DNA of 64,000 nt from CAWBFD01 sp963788115 (GCA_963788115.1 CAWBFD010000004.1:1798001-1862000); one strand, 5' to 3'. Positions 1 through 9,353 are shown, counted from the first letter of the stretch. Notes: generated by a model not told the origin, from the letters alone. Made by a program: numbers and translations.

Positions 1-144
1 CGGACTCGAGCCTGAAATTCACCTTAGCAGCGGTGCCTGCTCCCCGACCGCAGCCTACGCCACCACCGCCGCCAACCGCCCAGCGTCGGGTTTGTCCGGC
101 TCAGGCCCACGAACTCGACGCTCGATCTGAGGCGGGGGTGACGC

Positions 145-1935
145 TCAGCCGCCCGGTCGGCCGGCGCGAAGCGCGATCCCGAGCTCGCGCAGCTGGGCGT
201 CGTCGACCGGCGCCGGCGCGCCGGTCAGCGGATCGGTGCCCGACGCCGTCTTCGGGAACGCGATCACGTCGCGGATCGAGTCGGTGCCATGGAGCAGGGC
301 GACGATCCGGTCGAGCCCGTAGGCGATACCCCCGTGGGGCGGTGCGCCGTACCGGAGGGCCTCCAGCAGGAATCCGAACCGGGCCTCGGCCTCGTCGGCC
401 CCGATGCCCAGCACCTCGAACACGGCGCGCTGGACGTCGGGTCGGTTGATTCGGATCGAGCCGCCGCCGAGCTCGACCCCGTTCCAGACGACGTCGTACG
501 CCAGCGCCCGGGCCTGCCCGGGGTTCTCGGGATCCAGCTCTCCCGCGGGCGAGGTGAACGGGTGATGCAGGGGATCCCAGCGCTGCTCCGCCTCGCTCCA
601 CTCGAACAGCGGCCAGTCGACGATCCACGCCAGCTCGTGCCGATCCTCCGGGATGAAGCCGAAGCGCTCGGCCAGGCTCACCCGCATCCCGCCCAGCACC
701 GCGGCCGCCACCCGAGGGGCATCGGCGGCGAGCACGAGCAGGTCACCCTCCTCGGCCTCGAGCGCGCTGTTCAGCGCCGTCACCTCATCGGCCGAGAGGA
801 ACTTCGCCACCGGTGAGCGCCAACCGTCACCCTCGCGAAACGCCCATACGAGCCCCTTGCCGCCCAGCCCCTTCGCCTGCTCGACCAGGCCGTCGAGCTC
901 CGCTCGCGATAGCTCCCTCGCTCCGGCGTTGAGGCCCTTGACCGCGCCGTCCGCGTCGATCACGGCCCGGAACGCATTGAAGCCCGTCTCTCGGAGATGG
1001 TCGGTGAGATCGACCAGCTCAAGCCCGTAGCGCAGGTCCGGCTTGTCCGAGCCGTAGCGGTCGATGGCCTCGTCGTATGGAATCCGCCGCAGCGGCAGCG
1101 TCAGATCGATGCCCATCTCTCCGAGCACGTGAGCGAGCAGACGCTCGTTCAGGTCAATCACGTCCTCGCGCTCGACGAACGACATCTCCAGGTCGAGCTG
1201 CGTGAAGTCGAGCTGGCGGTCGGCGCGCAGGTCCTCGTCGCGAAAGCAGCGGACGATCTGGTAGTAGCGCTCGAACCCCGCGACCATCAGGAGCTGCTTG
1301 AACAGCTGGGGCGACTGCGGTAGGGCATAGAAAGCGCCAGGCTGGAGCCGGCTCGGGACGAGGAAGTCGCGGGCCCCCTCGGGCGTCGAGCGGGTGAGCA
1401 CCGGGGTCTCGATGTCGAGGAATCCCTCGCCCTCGAGGAAGTCGCGGATCGCCCGCGCCGTGCGGTGTCGGAGCGCAATCGCGTCGGCCATGCGGTCGCG
1501 GCGCAGATCGAGGTAGCGGTACCGCAGCCGCAGCTCCTCCCCGACCTCCCCGGAGAAGCTCTCGATCTCGAACGGCGGCGTGTCCGCGCCCGCCAACCGC
1601 ACGCCCTCGCGCACCCGCAGCTCGAATTCGCCGGTGGCGAGCTCGGGATTGACCGTCTCGGGATCGCGCCGAACCACGTCGCCGACGACGCTGATCACGT
1701 CCTCGGAGCGGAGGCGGTGGCCGAGCTCGAACGCGTCGCCCGCCTCGTCGGGGTTGAAGACGAGCTGCACCAAGCCGGTCCGGTCGCGGAGGTCGATGAA
1801 GATCAGCCCGCCGTGGTCCCGCCGGCGATGCACCCATCCGGCGACGCGGGCCTCGGAGCCCACGCGGTCGCCCAGCACCTGCCCGCACCAGGTGTCGCGG
1901 TAACCGTTCGCGCGGAGGGCGGGGAACGCGCTCAT
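145..1935 (-). CDS. aspS: Aspartyl-tRNA synthetase
   Basis: Class II aminoacyl-tRNA synthetase that charges tRNA-Asp (possibly tRNA-Asn too) in the cytoplasm. The 596-residue length fits the bacterial form. An N-terminal OB-fold (about residues 15-130) binds the anticodon. Motif 2 is visible as YYQIVRCFRDEDLRADRQ, a bacterial GAD insertion domain follows, and motif 3 is seen in YGLDRIVALLHG. I start at the ATG at 1935 because the protein then opens like the family and that ATG overlaps the hisS stop by 4 bp (ATGA), implying translational coupling. The reading frame stays open further upstream inside hisS, but that stretch has no synthetase similarity. Confidence 0.97.
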   Translation of the reverse strand: MSAFPALRANGYRDTWCGQVLGDRVGSEARVAGWVHRRRDHGGLIFIDLRDRTGLVQLVFNPDEAGDAFELGHRLRSEDVISVVGDVVRRDPETVNPELATGEFELRVREGVRLAGADTPPFEIESFSGEVGEELRLRYRYLDLRRDRMADAIALRHRTARAIRDFLEGEGFLDIETPVLTRSTPEGARDFLVPSRLQPGAFYALPQSPQLFKQLLMVAGFERYYQIVRCFRDEDLRADRQLDFTQLDLEMSFVEREDVIDLNERLLAHVLGEMGIDLTLPLRRIPYDEAIDRYGSDKPDLRYGLELVDLTDHLRETGFNAFRAVIDADGAVKGLNAGARELSRAELDGLVEQAKGLGGKGLVWAFREGDGWRSPVAKFLSADEVTALNSALEAEEGDLLVLAADAPRVAAAVLGGMRVSLAERFGFIPEDRHELAWIVDWPLFEWSEAEQRWDPLHHPFTSPAGELDPENPGQARALAYDVVWNGVELGGGSIRINRPDVQRAVFEVLGIGADEAEARFGFLLEALRYGAPPHGGIAYGLDRIVALLHGTDSIRDVIAFPKTASGTDPLTGAPAPVDDAQLRELGIALRAGRPGG

Positions 1936-3164
1936 GAGCGCAGGCGCTCCGCCAGGCCGGCCAGGTCGACCTGCTCCTGCTCGCCGCTCGCCATGTCGCG
2001 AACCTCGGCCGAGCCGTCGTCGTTGAGGAACACGACCCGCCTCGCGCCCACACGGTCCGCGTGCCTCATCTGACCCCGGACCGCGCGACCAGCGAGATCG
2101 AGGTCGGCGGCGAGCCCGCCGCGGCGAAGCTCGGTCGCCAGGAGCAGAGCCCGCTGGCGCTGTGAGTCCGGCGCGACGACGAACACGTCGACCGGCCGTG
2201 GCTCCGACGGCTCCTCGATCGCCGCGAGGATCCGGTCCACCCCGGCGGCCCAGCCGCAGGCCGGGGTGGACGGGCCGCCGAGCAGCTCGACCAAGCCGTC
2301 GTAGCGGCCGCCGCCTGCCACCTGCGACTGCGCGCCGAGTCGGTCGCAATGGAACTCGAACACCGTGCGGGTGTAGTAGTCGAGCCCGCGCACCAGCGTC
2401 GGGTCGAGGTCGTACGCGATCCCGGCCTGCTCGAGCAGCTCCCTGACGGAAGCGAAATGCTCGGCGTCCGCCCCATTGAGTCGGGCGAGCATCGTCGGCG
2501 CCGACTCCATCACCGCCTGGGTCCCCTCGTCCTTCGAGTCGAACGCCCGCAGCGGGTTCTCGTCGATCCGGTCACGCACGTCCCGGGCAAGCTCCGACTC
2601 GTGCTCGTGGAGGTAGGCCCGAAGCTCCTCGCGGTAGGCGGCGCGCGCCTCCACCGAGCCGAGGCTGCCGAGGCGAAGCTGGAGCGCCGGCACCCCAAGC
2701 GTGCGCAGGAGCTCGTCGAGCAGGATGATCAGCTCCGCGTCGACCAGCGGCGAGTCCGAGCCGATCGCCTCGGCGTCGAGTTGCGTGAACTGGCGGAAGC
2801 GGCCCGCCTGCGGACGCTCGTGGCGGAAGAACGGCCCGTAGCACCAGAGCTTCACAGGCTGGGGCAGCTTGTGCATGCCGTGGGCGATGTAGGCGCGGCA
2901 GATCGCGGCCGTCGCCTCCGGACGGAGGGTGAGGCTGCGCCCGCCCTGGTCCTCGAAGGTGAACATCTCCTTGCGGACGATGTCGGTTGAGTCCCCGACC
3001 CCGCGGGCGAACAGCTCGGTCTCCTCGAAAATGGGGGTTTCGATCCGGCCGTAGCCGGCCCGCTCGAGCACGTCGCCCGCCGCCGCTTCGATCCTCGCCC
3101 GGGCGGCCGCCTGATCGGGCAGGACGTCGAAGGTGCCCCGCGGGGCCTGGAATTGAGCCGGCAT
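1932..3164 (-). CDS. hisS: Histidyl-tRNA synthetase
   Basis: Class II synthetase for tRNA-His, 410 residues, usual length. Visible signatures are the motif 2 region (CYGPFFRHERPQAGRFRQF), the histidine-specific loops LVRGLDYYTRT and AGGGRYDGLVELLGG, and the C-terminal anticodon-binding domain starting near residue 320 (DVFVVAPDSQRQRALLLA). It is the first gene of a hisS-aspS pair, with a 4-bp stop/start overlap. A TAGTCT hexamer lies 11 nt before the ATG and could be its -10 box; no Shine-Dalgarno is seen. Confidence 0.97.
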   Translation of the reverse strand: MPAQFQAPRGTFDVLPDQAAARARIEAAAGDVLERAGYGRIETPIFEETELFARGVGDSTDIVRKEMFTFEDQGGRSLTLRPEATAAICRAYIAHGMHKLPQPVKLWCYGPFFRHERPQAGRFRQFTQLDAEAIGSDSPLVDAELIILLDELLRTLGVPALQLRLGSLGSVEARAAYREELRAYLHEHESELARDVRDRIDENPLRAFDSKDEGTQAVMESAPTMLARLNGADAEHFASVRELLEQAGIAYDLDPTLVRGLDYYTRTVFEFHCDRLGAQSQVAGGGRYDGLVELLGGPSTPACGWAAGVDRILAAIEEPSEPRPVDVFVVAPDSQRQRALLLATELRRGGLAADLDLAGRAVRGQMRHADRVGARRVVFLNDDGSAEVRDMASGEQEQVDLAGLAERLRS

Positions 3165-3182
3165 TCTCGGCGGCGAGACTAA

Positions 3183-3821
3183 CTAACGGGCGAGTTCCGT
3201 CAGGAACGGGTTGCTCGCCCGCTCGGCGCCGAGGCTCGTGACGCCCATGTGACCCGGATAGACGGTGGTCTCCTCCGGGAGGCCGTCCACGAGCCCGCGG
3301 ATGCTCTCGAGCAGAGTTCCCCAGTCGCCACCCGGCAGGTCGGCGCGACCGACCGATCCCTTGAAGAGGACGTCGCCGGAGAAAACCGCACCCTCATCGG
3401 CGATCGAGTAGGTGACGTGGCCGGGGCTGTGACCCGGGGTGTGGATGACGTCGATCTCGAACCCCGCGAGCCCCAGGCGCTCGCCGCCGGCCACGGTCTC
3501 TTCGGCGTCGTAGCTCTCGTAGGGGCCGAATCCGGGCCAGGGGACGAACGACATGATGTCGGCGAGCACCGGCACCTCGATCTCCGGGCAGTGGACCGGT
3601 GCGCCCGTCGCCCTGGCGACCGGCGCCACAGCCCCGATGTGGTCGAAGTGGCAGTGGGTGATCAGGATCGCGTCGATGCCGATCCCGAGTGAGTCGACCG
3701 CGCCGAGGATCCGCTCGGCCTCCTCGCCGGGGTCGATGATCAACCCGCGGTCGGCGCCGTCTCGGCGAACGATGTAGCAGTTCTCGGCCACGGGGCCGAC
3801 GGTGAACGAGCGGACGTCCAT
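3183..3821 (-). CDS. Metallo-beta-lactamase-fold hydrolase (glyoxalase II-like)
   Basis: A 212-residue protein of the MBL superfamily. The metal-binding motif reads THCHFDHIGAV, followed by HTPGHSPGHVTY, an aspartate-containing strand (SGDVLFKGSVGRADLPGGD) and YPGHM near the end. This is the pattern of hydroxyacylglutathione hydrolase and related thioester hydrolases, so a small thioester or glutathione-type conjugate is the likely substrate, but the physiological one cannot be named. The ATG at 3821 is chosen because the conserved N-terminus (FTVGPVAENCYIV) begins right after it; it follows the stop of the upstream membrane-protein gene by 1 nt, so the two are probably co-translated. Confidence 0.85.
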   Translation of the reverse strand: MDVRSFTVGPVAENCYIVRRDGADRGLIIDPGEEAERILGAVDSLGIGIDAILITHCHFDHIGAVAPVARATGAPVHCPEIEVPVLADIMSFVPWPGFGPYESYDAEETVAGGERLGLAGFEIDVIHTPGHSPGHVTYSIADEGAVFSGDVLFKGSVGRADLPGGDWGTLLESIRGLVDGLPEETTVYPGHMGVTSLGAERASNPFLTELAR

Positions 3822-3822
3822 C

Positions 3823-4182
3823 TCAGCTCTCGGGGGCTCTCGCGCGCTGTTTCGACGCCTGGCGGCGGTTGTAGAAGAAGCGGTCGACCATGTAGCCGAA
3901 CGGGACGTAGATCGCGAGCATGAACAGCGCAAGCGGCACCGCCTGCACCACCGGCTGCTTGAACAGAACCAGGATCAGGACGAGGAAGATCCCCGCCGCG
4001 AAGAGGCCACGCATGATCGCGCTTCGCCAGGTGGGCGGGACGTCGCGGCGGTCCACCGCCTGGCGCCGCGCGCGGGCGCGAGCCTCCTGGCGGGTGCGCG
4101 GCCGGGCGCCCCGGCGACGGTCGATCGTTCCGCTCTGGGTGCCGCGATGCTTGCGGCGTCGGCGTCGTCTGGTCTGGGCCAT
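3823..4182 (-). CDS. Small arginine-rich two-helix membrane protein
   Basis: A 119-residue protein. Residues 1-55 are very rich in Arg and Lys (starting MAQTRRRRRRKHRG); then two hydrophobic helices follow (about 60-78 and 82-100) and a short basic tail. No enzymatic motif is visible and I do not recognise the family beyond a DUF3099-like appearance. The start is supported by a TAGATT hexamer exactly 7 nt upstream of the ATG, the leaderless promoter arrangement seen for many genes here, and by the absence of a ribosome-binding site. It is immediately followed by the MBL hydrolase gene, with which it is probably co-transcribed. Confidence 0.7.
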   Translation of the reverse strand: MAQTRRRRRRKHRGTQSGTIDRRRGARPRTRQEARARARRQAVDRRDVPPTWRSAIMRGLFAAGIFLVLILVLFKQPVVQAVPLALFMLAIYVPFGYMVDRFFYNRRQASKQRARAPES

Positions 4183-4192
4183 TGGGGGGAAT

Positions 4193-5074
4193 CTAGCGGT
4201 CGACCCGCCGTTCGAGCACATGCTGGGCCGGGTCGAAGCCGACGATCGGGACGTCCGCGGGGAAGCCCTCGAGCGCCGCCTGGGGCACCAGGCCCACGAC
4301 CTCGGCGGCGACCGGACGGGTGCCCTGGGCGGCGGCGATTTCGCGTACCCGCTCGACCACCTGCCGTAGCGGGGTCCCGATCGGATCGTGGACGTTGGTT
4401 GAGACCTGCGTTTGGCCATCGCCGAGATCGATCCCGATCGCACGAACCCCGGCGAGGCCGCCACCTGCCTCCCGAAGGTCGGCCGCAATCGCCCGGGCCA
4501 CCTCGATCCCGCCCCCCTCGAGGACCACGTTGAAGGCGGCGAGCGGCGGCCGGGCCGTCACCAGCATGGCGCCGGCGGTTGCATGCGGCTCGGGCGGACC
4601 GAGGTCCGGGCGCAGCTCGCCCGTCTCCATCCGCCGGCGCAGGGCGGGAAGGCCGCCATCGCGGAAGTAGGCACGCTCGACGCGCTCGGGCGCTGAGGCC
4701 AGCTCTCCGTAGAGGAAGATCGGGACCCCCTCCCCCGCGACGCGGGCGGCGACTGCGAGCGCCAGCCGTCGCGCGGTCTCTTGCTCGGCGGCATCGGTGA
4801 ACACGACGGGGCAGACGTCGAGCGCGCCGATAGCGGGGTGTGCCCCCTGGTGCGTGCGCATGTCGATCTCCGTGGCGCAGGCGGCCGCGCCGCGCGCCAG
4901 CGCCTCGGCCAGCGCGGCGTCCGAGCCAGCCCGGAGGCTGAGCACGCTGCGGTTGTGAACCGCGTCGGAGTGGGAGTCGAGGACGCCGGCGCCACCCTCG
5001 GTGAAGGCAAGCGTGATTCGCTCGACCCGAGCGCGGTCGCGACCCTCGGAGACGTTCGGCACGGCGAGCAGCAT
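4193..5074 (-). CDS. ftcD: Glutamate formimidoyltransferase-like protein
   Basis: A 293-residue protein that opens LLAVPNVSEGRD, the hallmark start of the FtcD formiminotransferase N- and C-subdomains, and carries the conserved segments LDSHSDAVHNRSV, EIDMRTHQGAHPAIGA and STNVHDP. In histidine degradation the enzyme moves a formimino group from N-formimino-L-glutamate to tetrahydrofolate. No cyclodeaminase domain is fused, as is usual in actinobacteria. No other hut genes are in the window, so a role in general one-carbon metabolism is equally possible. It lies 18 bp downstream of the broken aminopeptidase gene. Confidence 0.85.
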   Translation of the reverse strand: MLLAVPNVSEGRDRARVERITLAFTEGGAGVLDSHSDAVHNRSVLSLRAGSDAALAEALARGAAACATEIDMRTHQGAHPAIGALDVCPVVFTDAAEQETARRLALAVAARVAGEGVPIFLYGELASAPERVERAYFRDGGLPALRRRMETGELRPDLGPPEPHATAGAMLVTARPPLAAFNVVLEGGGIEVARAIAADLREAGGGLAGVRAIGIDLGDGQTQVSTNVHDPIGTPLRQVVERVREIAAAQGTRPVAAEVVGLVPQAALEGFPADVPIVGFDPAQHVLERRVDR

Positions 5075-5092
5075 CGGCGGCGGACCGGGCTC

Positions 5093-6043
5093 TCAGACCA
5101 GGAGCTCGCCCGCCCGAATCAGCGGCTCGCCGTCGAGCGTCACGTCGGGCTTTGTGACCACGCAGTCGAGATGGACCGGCACCTGAATCGTCCCGCCGAT
5201 TCCCGCCGAGGCGCCGAAGGCGACGTGACAGGTCCCGAGGATCTTCTCGTCCTCGAGCACGTCGCCACTGAGGATCGCGCACTCGTTGGTCCCGATCCCC
5301 AGCTCGGCGACGCTGGTGGCGTCCGGGCCGTGTTGGGTGAGGAGCTCCATCAGGCGCTAGCCCTCGGGGCCCGTGGCGGCGACCAGATGACCAGCCTCGA
5401 CCGTCAGGCTGACGGGCTCGGCCGGGATCCCGATCGAGGCGATCGTGCCGTCGACCACCAGGATGCCCTCCCCCGTCCCCTCGACCGGCGAGATGAATCC
5501 CTCGCCGCAGGGGAGGTTGCCGAACTCCCCCGGCTCCTGAATGTCGCCCGCATCGACGATCCCCTCGCGGCCGTCGAGCCCGAGGCGCAGGTCGGAGCCG
5601 TTTTGGCACGTGATCCGGGCCTCTGACGCGGCGGTGAGGGCGTCGGCGACCGCCTTGCTGCGGCGGCGAAGCCCGTCGACGTCGGCGCTCATCACTCGCG
5701 CCAGCATCTCCTCGGTGACCCCCGGGAGGGTCGCCGCCCGGACGCCGGCGTCGCTCGCGGCTTTGCGCGCGGCGGTGTGGGAGAGCGACTGCACAGTCGG
5801 CGCCAGCACCACGTCGGCGGCGAGCATCGCCGCGGCGATCGGGTCGGGCGGCTCGGCGGCGTGCGAGGCGCGCTCGGCCATCAGCGCCAACACCGCGTCC
5901 GCGCCGACGCGGCCGGCCTCCCCCCGTAGCCGCTCGCCGAGGCCCAGGGTGGCGGGGTTGCATACGACCAGCACATCCTCGCCCTCGCGGACGGCGAGGC
6001 AGTCGTTGATGACGGTGCTGACGGCACGGTCGAGATCGGTCAT
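5093..6043 (-). pseudogene. M29-like aminopeptidase (aminopeptidase T family), interrupted by in-frame TAG
   Basis: The reading frame encodes a leucyl aminopeptidase of the thermophilic M29 (aminopeptidase T) type, about 316 codons. It is interrupted by one TAG at 5357-5359. Upstream lies a complete N-terminal half (from MTDLDRAVSTVIND); in the same frame after the stop lies the conserved metal-binding C-terminal half (AELGIGTNECA, GDVLEDEKILGT, VPVHLD). No shift of frame is needed to join them, so a single substitution (for instance GAG to TAG) explains it. Without readthrough the product loses the catalytic C-terminus. The start has a TACGCT box 7 nt upstream. It could be a pseudogene, a sequence error, or a readthrough case. 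Confidence 0.8.
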
Positions 6044-6082
6044 GGCACGCAGCGTATTGACGCTCGCAATAGACTTGCCGTC
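6044..6082. promoter_or_regulatory. Divergent leaderless promoter pair (aminopeptidase / PhoD-like)
   Basis: Only 39 bp separate two divergent start codons. On the minus strand TACGCT (6051-6056 reversed) lies 7 nt before the aminopeptidase ATG. On the plus strand TAGACT (6070-6075) lies 7 nt before the GTG of the phosphatase. Each fits a -10 box whose transcription start coincides with the start codon. Confidence 0.6.
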
Positions 6083-7673
6083 GTGGGAAGGAGCCCGCGG
6101 GTGTTCGTCGTGTTGGCAGCGCTTGCTGTCCCGGCGTTCGTACTCCCAGCAAACGCAGGCGCGCAGGCGAGCTTCAGGCTCGGGGTCGCGGCTGGCGAGG
6201 TTGGTCCCCGCTCGGCTCTGATCTGGGGCGCGTTGGACAACGCCGCAAAGGCTCGTGCCCTGGTGGCCACCGATGGCCGCTTCCGGCAGATCATCGCCCG
6301 CAAGAAGGTCGAGGGCCCTGGCGCCGAACGACTTCACGGTCCAGGCCCAGATCAGCGGGTTGAGGCCCGACCGCCGCTACCACTACCGCTTCTGCACGAA
6401 GCGGCAATGCAGCTCCAAGGGACAGTTCACGACCGCGCCGAGTCAGTCGCAGGGGGAAACGATTCGGTTCGCCTACACGGGCGACACCGATGCGACCCGG
6501 GCCCCGGGCGAGAGCGCGCCGTTCCACGGCCCGTTCACCGTCTTCAACGCGATGCGCAGCGAGGGCAACGACTTCAACATCCACTTCGGCGACACCATCT
6601 ACTCGGACTCGGGGGTTCCCGGCGCAACGTTCGCGGCCACGGCCGAGCAGAAGTGGGGGAAGTACAGGCTCAACCTGGGCCAGGCGCCGCTACGGAAGCT
6701 GCGGGGATCCGCTGGCTTCTACAGCCACTGGGACGACCACGAGTTCGTCAACGACTTCTCGATCCCGGAGGACGGGGAGCAGCTGTACGCCGCCGGCGTC
6801 CGGGCCTTCCGCGACTACGCACCGGTCAGCTACACCCAGGCCGACGGTCTCTACCGAACCTTTCGGTGGGGACGCAATCTGGAGCTGTTCTTTCTTGACG
6901 AGCGCTCGTTCCGCGATGCCAAGGTCTCCGCCTCCGACGCCTGCAACAACCCCGACACCCCCGGGCAGCCCGACCTGGCCCCGACCGCCCCGCAGGCCGT
7001 TCGCGACCTGTTCGCCCTGCTGATCCCCTCCCTGTCCACTCCCGTCTCGCAGGCCTGCAAGGACGCGATCAACGACCCGAACCGAAGCATGCTCGGAGAA
7101 GCCCAGCTCGAGACCTTCCTCGACGACCTCGAGGCCTCGAACGCGCGTTGGAAGATCATCGTCAACGAGACCCCGATCCAGCAGTTCTACGGGCTCCCCT
7201 ACGACCGCTGGGAGGGATATGCGTACGAGCGGGTCGAGCTCCTGAACCAGCTGCAGGAGCGCGAGATCGCCAACGTCGTCTTCATCACCACGGACACCCA
7301 CGCCGACTTCGCCAACGTGATCCGGCTGCGTACGCTCGCGGGCGACGTGGCGCCGACCAACGCCCCGGCGGAGGCGCCGGTAGACACCCCGTACAGCGAC
7401 TTCATCGCCGGCCCGGTCGCGACGGCGACGTTCTGGACGGAGATCGACGAGATCACGGGCGACCCCGGCAACGGCGCGTTGCTCTCCCAGCTCTTCTTCA
7501 AGGCCGATCCACCCAGCGGTGTGGGCATGTTCTGCGCGCAGGGCGACACGGACAGCTACGCCGAGGTCACGGTGACGGCCGCCAGGGTGAGGATTGCCTA
7601 CAAGGACGCGAGCGGCGACCCGGTCCTGGACGTCGACGAGACCCAGTGCGGGCCGTACACGGTGCAACCGTAG
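6083..7673 (+). pseudogene. Secreted PhoD-like phosphatase with a one-base frameshift
   Basis: Two adjoining frames together encode one PhoD-like metallophosphatase of about 530 residues. The first frame (6083 to about 6312) gives a signal peptide (hydrophobic FVVLAALAVPAFVLP, cleavage near ANAGAQA) and the fibronectin-like N-terminal domain. The second (about 6316 to 7673) gives the catalytic domain with YTGDTD, FGDTIYSDSG, WDDHEFVNDF, FFLDERSFRD and TTDTHADFANV, the metal ligand segments of the family. Removing one G from the GGG at 6313-6315 restores V-E-A-L-A-P-N and a continuous frame. The substrate class is extracellular phosphomono- or diesters. A true frameshift or a sequencing error are both possible. 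Confidence 0.85.
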
Positions 7674-7857
7674 GCGCTCCCCTGCGCGTCGGGCTGGGCC
7701 ACGCCCATGCCCACCCGCTTTGGGCACGAAACGTGGATTTGCCCCGAGGGGTGGATGAAATACGCATCTCGTCAGCCCGCGCCTCGCATCTCGGCCCCGG
7801 GGAAGCCGTGTCGGGCTGCCCGACGCGCTCGTCCCCGCCGCTACCATCGCTTCCCCG

Positions 7858-7931
7858 GCCGGAGTAGCTCAGCTGGTTAGAGCAGCGGAATCATAATCCG
7901 CGTGTCGGGGGTTCGAGTCCCTCCTCCGGCA
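7858..7931 (+). tRNA. tRNA with CAT anticodon (Met elongator, or Ile2)
   Basis: A 74-nt cloverleaf. The acceptor arms GCCGGAG and CTCCGGC pair, with discriminator A at 7931 and no encoded CCA. The D-arm reads GTAGCTCAGCTGGTTAGAGC, the anticodon stem GCGGA/TCCGC encloses the loop ATCATAA, and the T-arm carries TTCGAGT. The CAT anticodon fits elongator Met or the lysidine-modified Ile2 tRNA; acceptor-stem identity alone does not decide it. Confidence 0.93.
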
Positions 7932-7941
7932 CTCACGAAAG

Positions 7942-7962
7942 CCCCGCTAGAGCGGGGTTTTT
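7942..7962 (+). terminator. Rho-independent terminator of the tRNA gene
   Basis: CCCCGCT and AGCGGGG form a GC-rich stem with a tiny loop, followed directly by five T residues. It sits 10 nt after the tRNA 3' end. Confidence 0.85.
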
Positions 7963-8105
7963 GGTTTGGGCAGGTGAGACGGATTCTGGCCGAGGGCGGA
8001 GAGTGAGAACCGAGTGAGAACACGCGGGGCAGCCGTGCCTAAATGCGGACCAAGTACCGAACGCAAGGCTAGACACAACGCAGGATTCGCGTGGCCGGTC
8101 GCTTC

Positions 8106-8900
8106 CTATCCGCGCTTCAGGCAGACCGCGTGGGCCGTGAGGACGCCGCCGTCGTAGCCCGCCGCGGTCCAGCTCCGCCTGCCCTCCGGATAGCTGCCCT
8201 GCAGGTAGTTGCCGTCGGGCTCGGCGAGCTCGAGGCCACCGCCCGTCAGCTTCGTGCCGTCGGGGCACCGCGCGGTCACCTCGTGCGTCTGGCCGTCGCT
8301 GGGCATGTTGAAGTCCTCGGAGCGCTGGATCAGCTTCCTGCCGCTGAGGCAGCGCGCAAACGCTGTGACCTCGCCGGGAGTGCCGGTCGGTCTCGCGACC
8401 GCCGTCCACGTGCGCGGGCTACTGGGGTACGACCCCGCCGTCTCGAGGATGTCGTCGTCGTCGATCTTGATGCCTCCGCCCGCGACGAGCGTCCCGCGCG
8501 GACAAATGGCCACTGCCTTGTGGGAGGAGCCGTCGGCGGGCACCGGAGCCGTCTTGGTGACGCCGCTGACCCTCGCGCCCCGCAGACACCGGGCGAAAGC
8601 TGTGACCTCCGTGTCGGGGGGGTCGCCGTTGTAGCCCGCCGCGGTCCAGGCGCGCTTGCCCGGGTAGGACCCCTGCGCGTAGTCGTTGATCGCATCGGAG
8701 AGCTTGATGCCGCCTCCAACCGACTTCGTGCCATCCGGGCACCTCACTGTCACCAGGTGGGTCGTCGCGTCCCCCGGAAGCGCGGCGGTGTTCGACTTGG
8801 TCGTGACCGTCGCAGCGAACGCCACCGCCGCGACCAACAGGACGGAGGCGGCGACCCCCGAAGTCAGCTTGACCGCGCGGCCCCAGGTCCGTGAGCTCAT
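8106..8900 (-). CDS. Secreted protein of three tandem ~68-residue repeats
   Basis: A 264-residue exported protein. Residues 11-30 form a signal peptide (SGVAASVLLVAAVAFAA). The rest is three tandem copies (about 38-106, 118-185, 197-262) of one unit with the pattern C-P-x-G-T, then GGGI, GSYP, a W-T-A strand and T-A-F-A-R-C-L. Each unit has two cysteines about 50 residues apart, so one disulphide per repeat is likely. No catalytic motif is visible and I do not recognise a characterised family; a beta-sheet structural or binding role is inferred. The start at 8900 has a G-rich Shine-Dalgarno (GAGGGGGG) about 7 nt upstream. Confidence 0.85.
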   Translation of the reverse strand: MSSRTWGRAVKLTSGVAASVLLVAAVAFAATVTTKSNTAALPGDATTHLVTVRCPDGTKSVGGGIKLSDAINDYAQGSYPGKRAWTAAGYNGDPPDTEVTAFARCLRGARVSGVTKTAPVPADGSSHKAVAICPRGTLVAGGGIKIDDDDILETAGSYPSSPRTWTAVARPTGTPGEVTAFARCLSGRKLIQRSEDFNMPSDGQTHEVTARCPDGTKLTGGGLELAEPDGNYLQGSYPEGRRSWTAAGYDGGVLTAHAVCLKRG

Positions 8901-9044
8901 ATGGTGCCCCCCTCGGTGAGCGTGATTCCCCGGTGGACGCACCGTACCACTCGTAGGCGCGAGGGGACCGCTCGCGCGCCGGACGCGGCCGAGACCCGCC
9001 CACTTCGCCGTGCTCGTCTCGGAGCGGACGGCCGGCCGGAGCCC

Positions 9045-9305
9045 TCAGCCGATCTGCTCCGCCAGCTCGACGATGATCCCCTCCGGGCCGCGGACGTAGC
9101 AGAGCCGATAGCTGTCTTCGTAGCGCTCCACCTCGCCAACGAGCTCGGCGCCGCGCGCTCGCAGGCCAGCGACGACGGCGTCGATGTCGTCGACTGCGAA
9201 TGCGACATGACGGATGCCGGGTGTTCGCCGGCGCGTGCCGGTCGCCGCCCCGGCCGACGGGCGTGAAACGGTCTACGCGTACCGGATGTCCCGCAAGACG
9301 GCTGG
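9045..9305 (-). pseudogene. Decayed VOC (glyoxalase/bleomycin-resistance) family gene
   Basis: Minus-strand translation ending at the TGA 9045-9047 gives a clear VOC C-terminus: GIRHVAFAVDDIDAVVAGL, then VERYEDSYRLCYVRGPEG and VELAEQIG. Upstream, a second frame carries a further family segment (GHPVRVDRFTPVG). Joining the two requires removing one base of the run at 9219-9221 (GGG on the plus strand). The first beta-alpha-beta half of the domain and a start codon are missing. The remnant is therefore truncated at its N-terminus as well as frameshifted. Confidence 0.6.
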
Positions 9306-9353
9306 ACCGGCATGCTGGACTAGGCTGGTTCGCGGGCTGTACGGAGGTACGAG

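Noticed and set aside
7674..7857. Prophage or integrated element next to the CAT tRNA
   Set aside because: No integrase and no duplicated tRNA 3' end detected in the following 10 kb; a normal terminator follows the tRNA.
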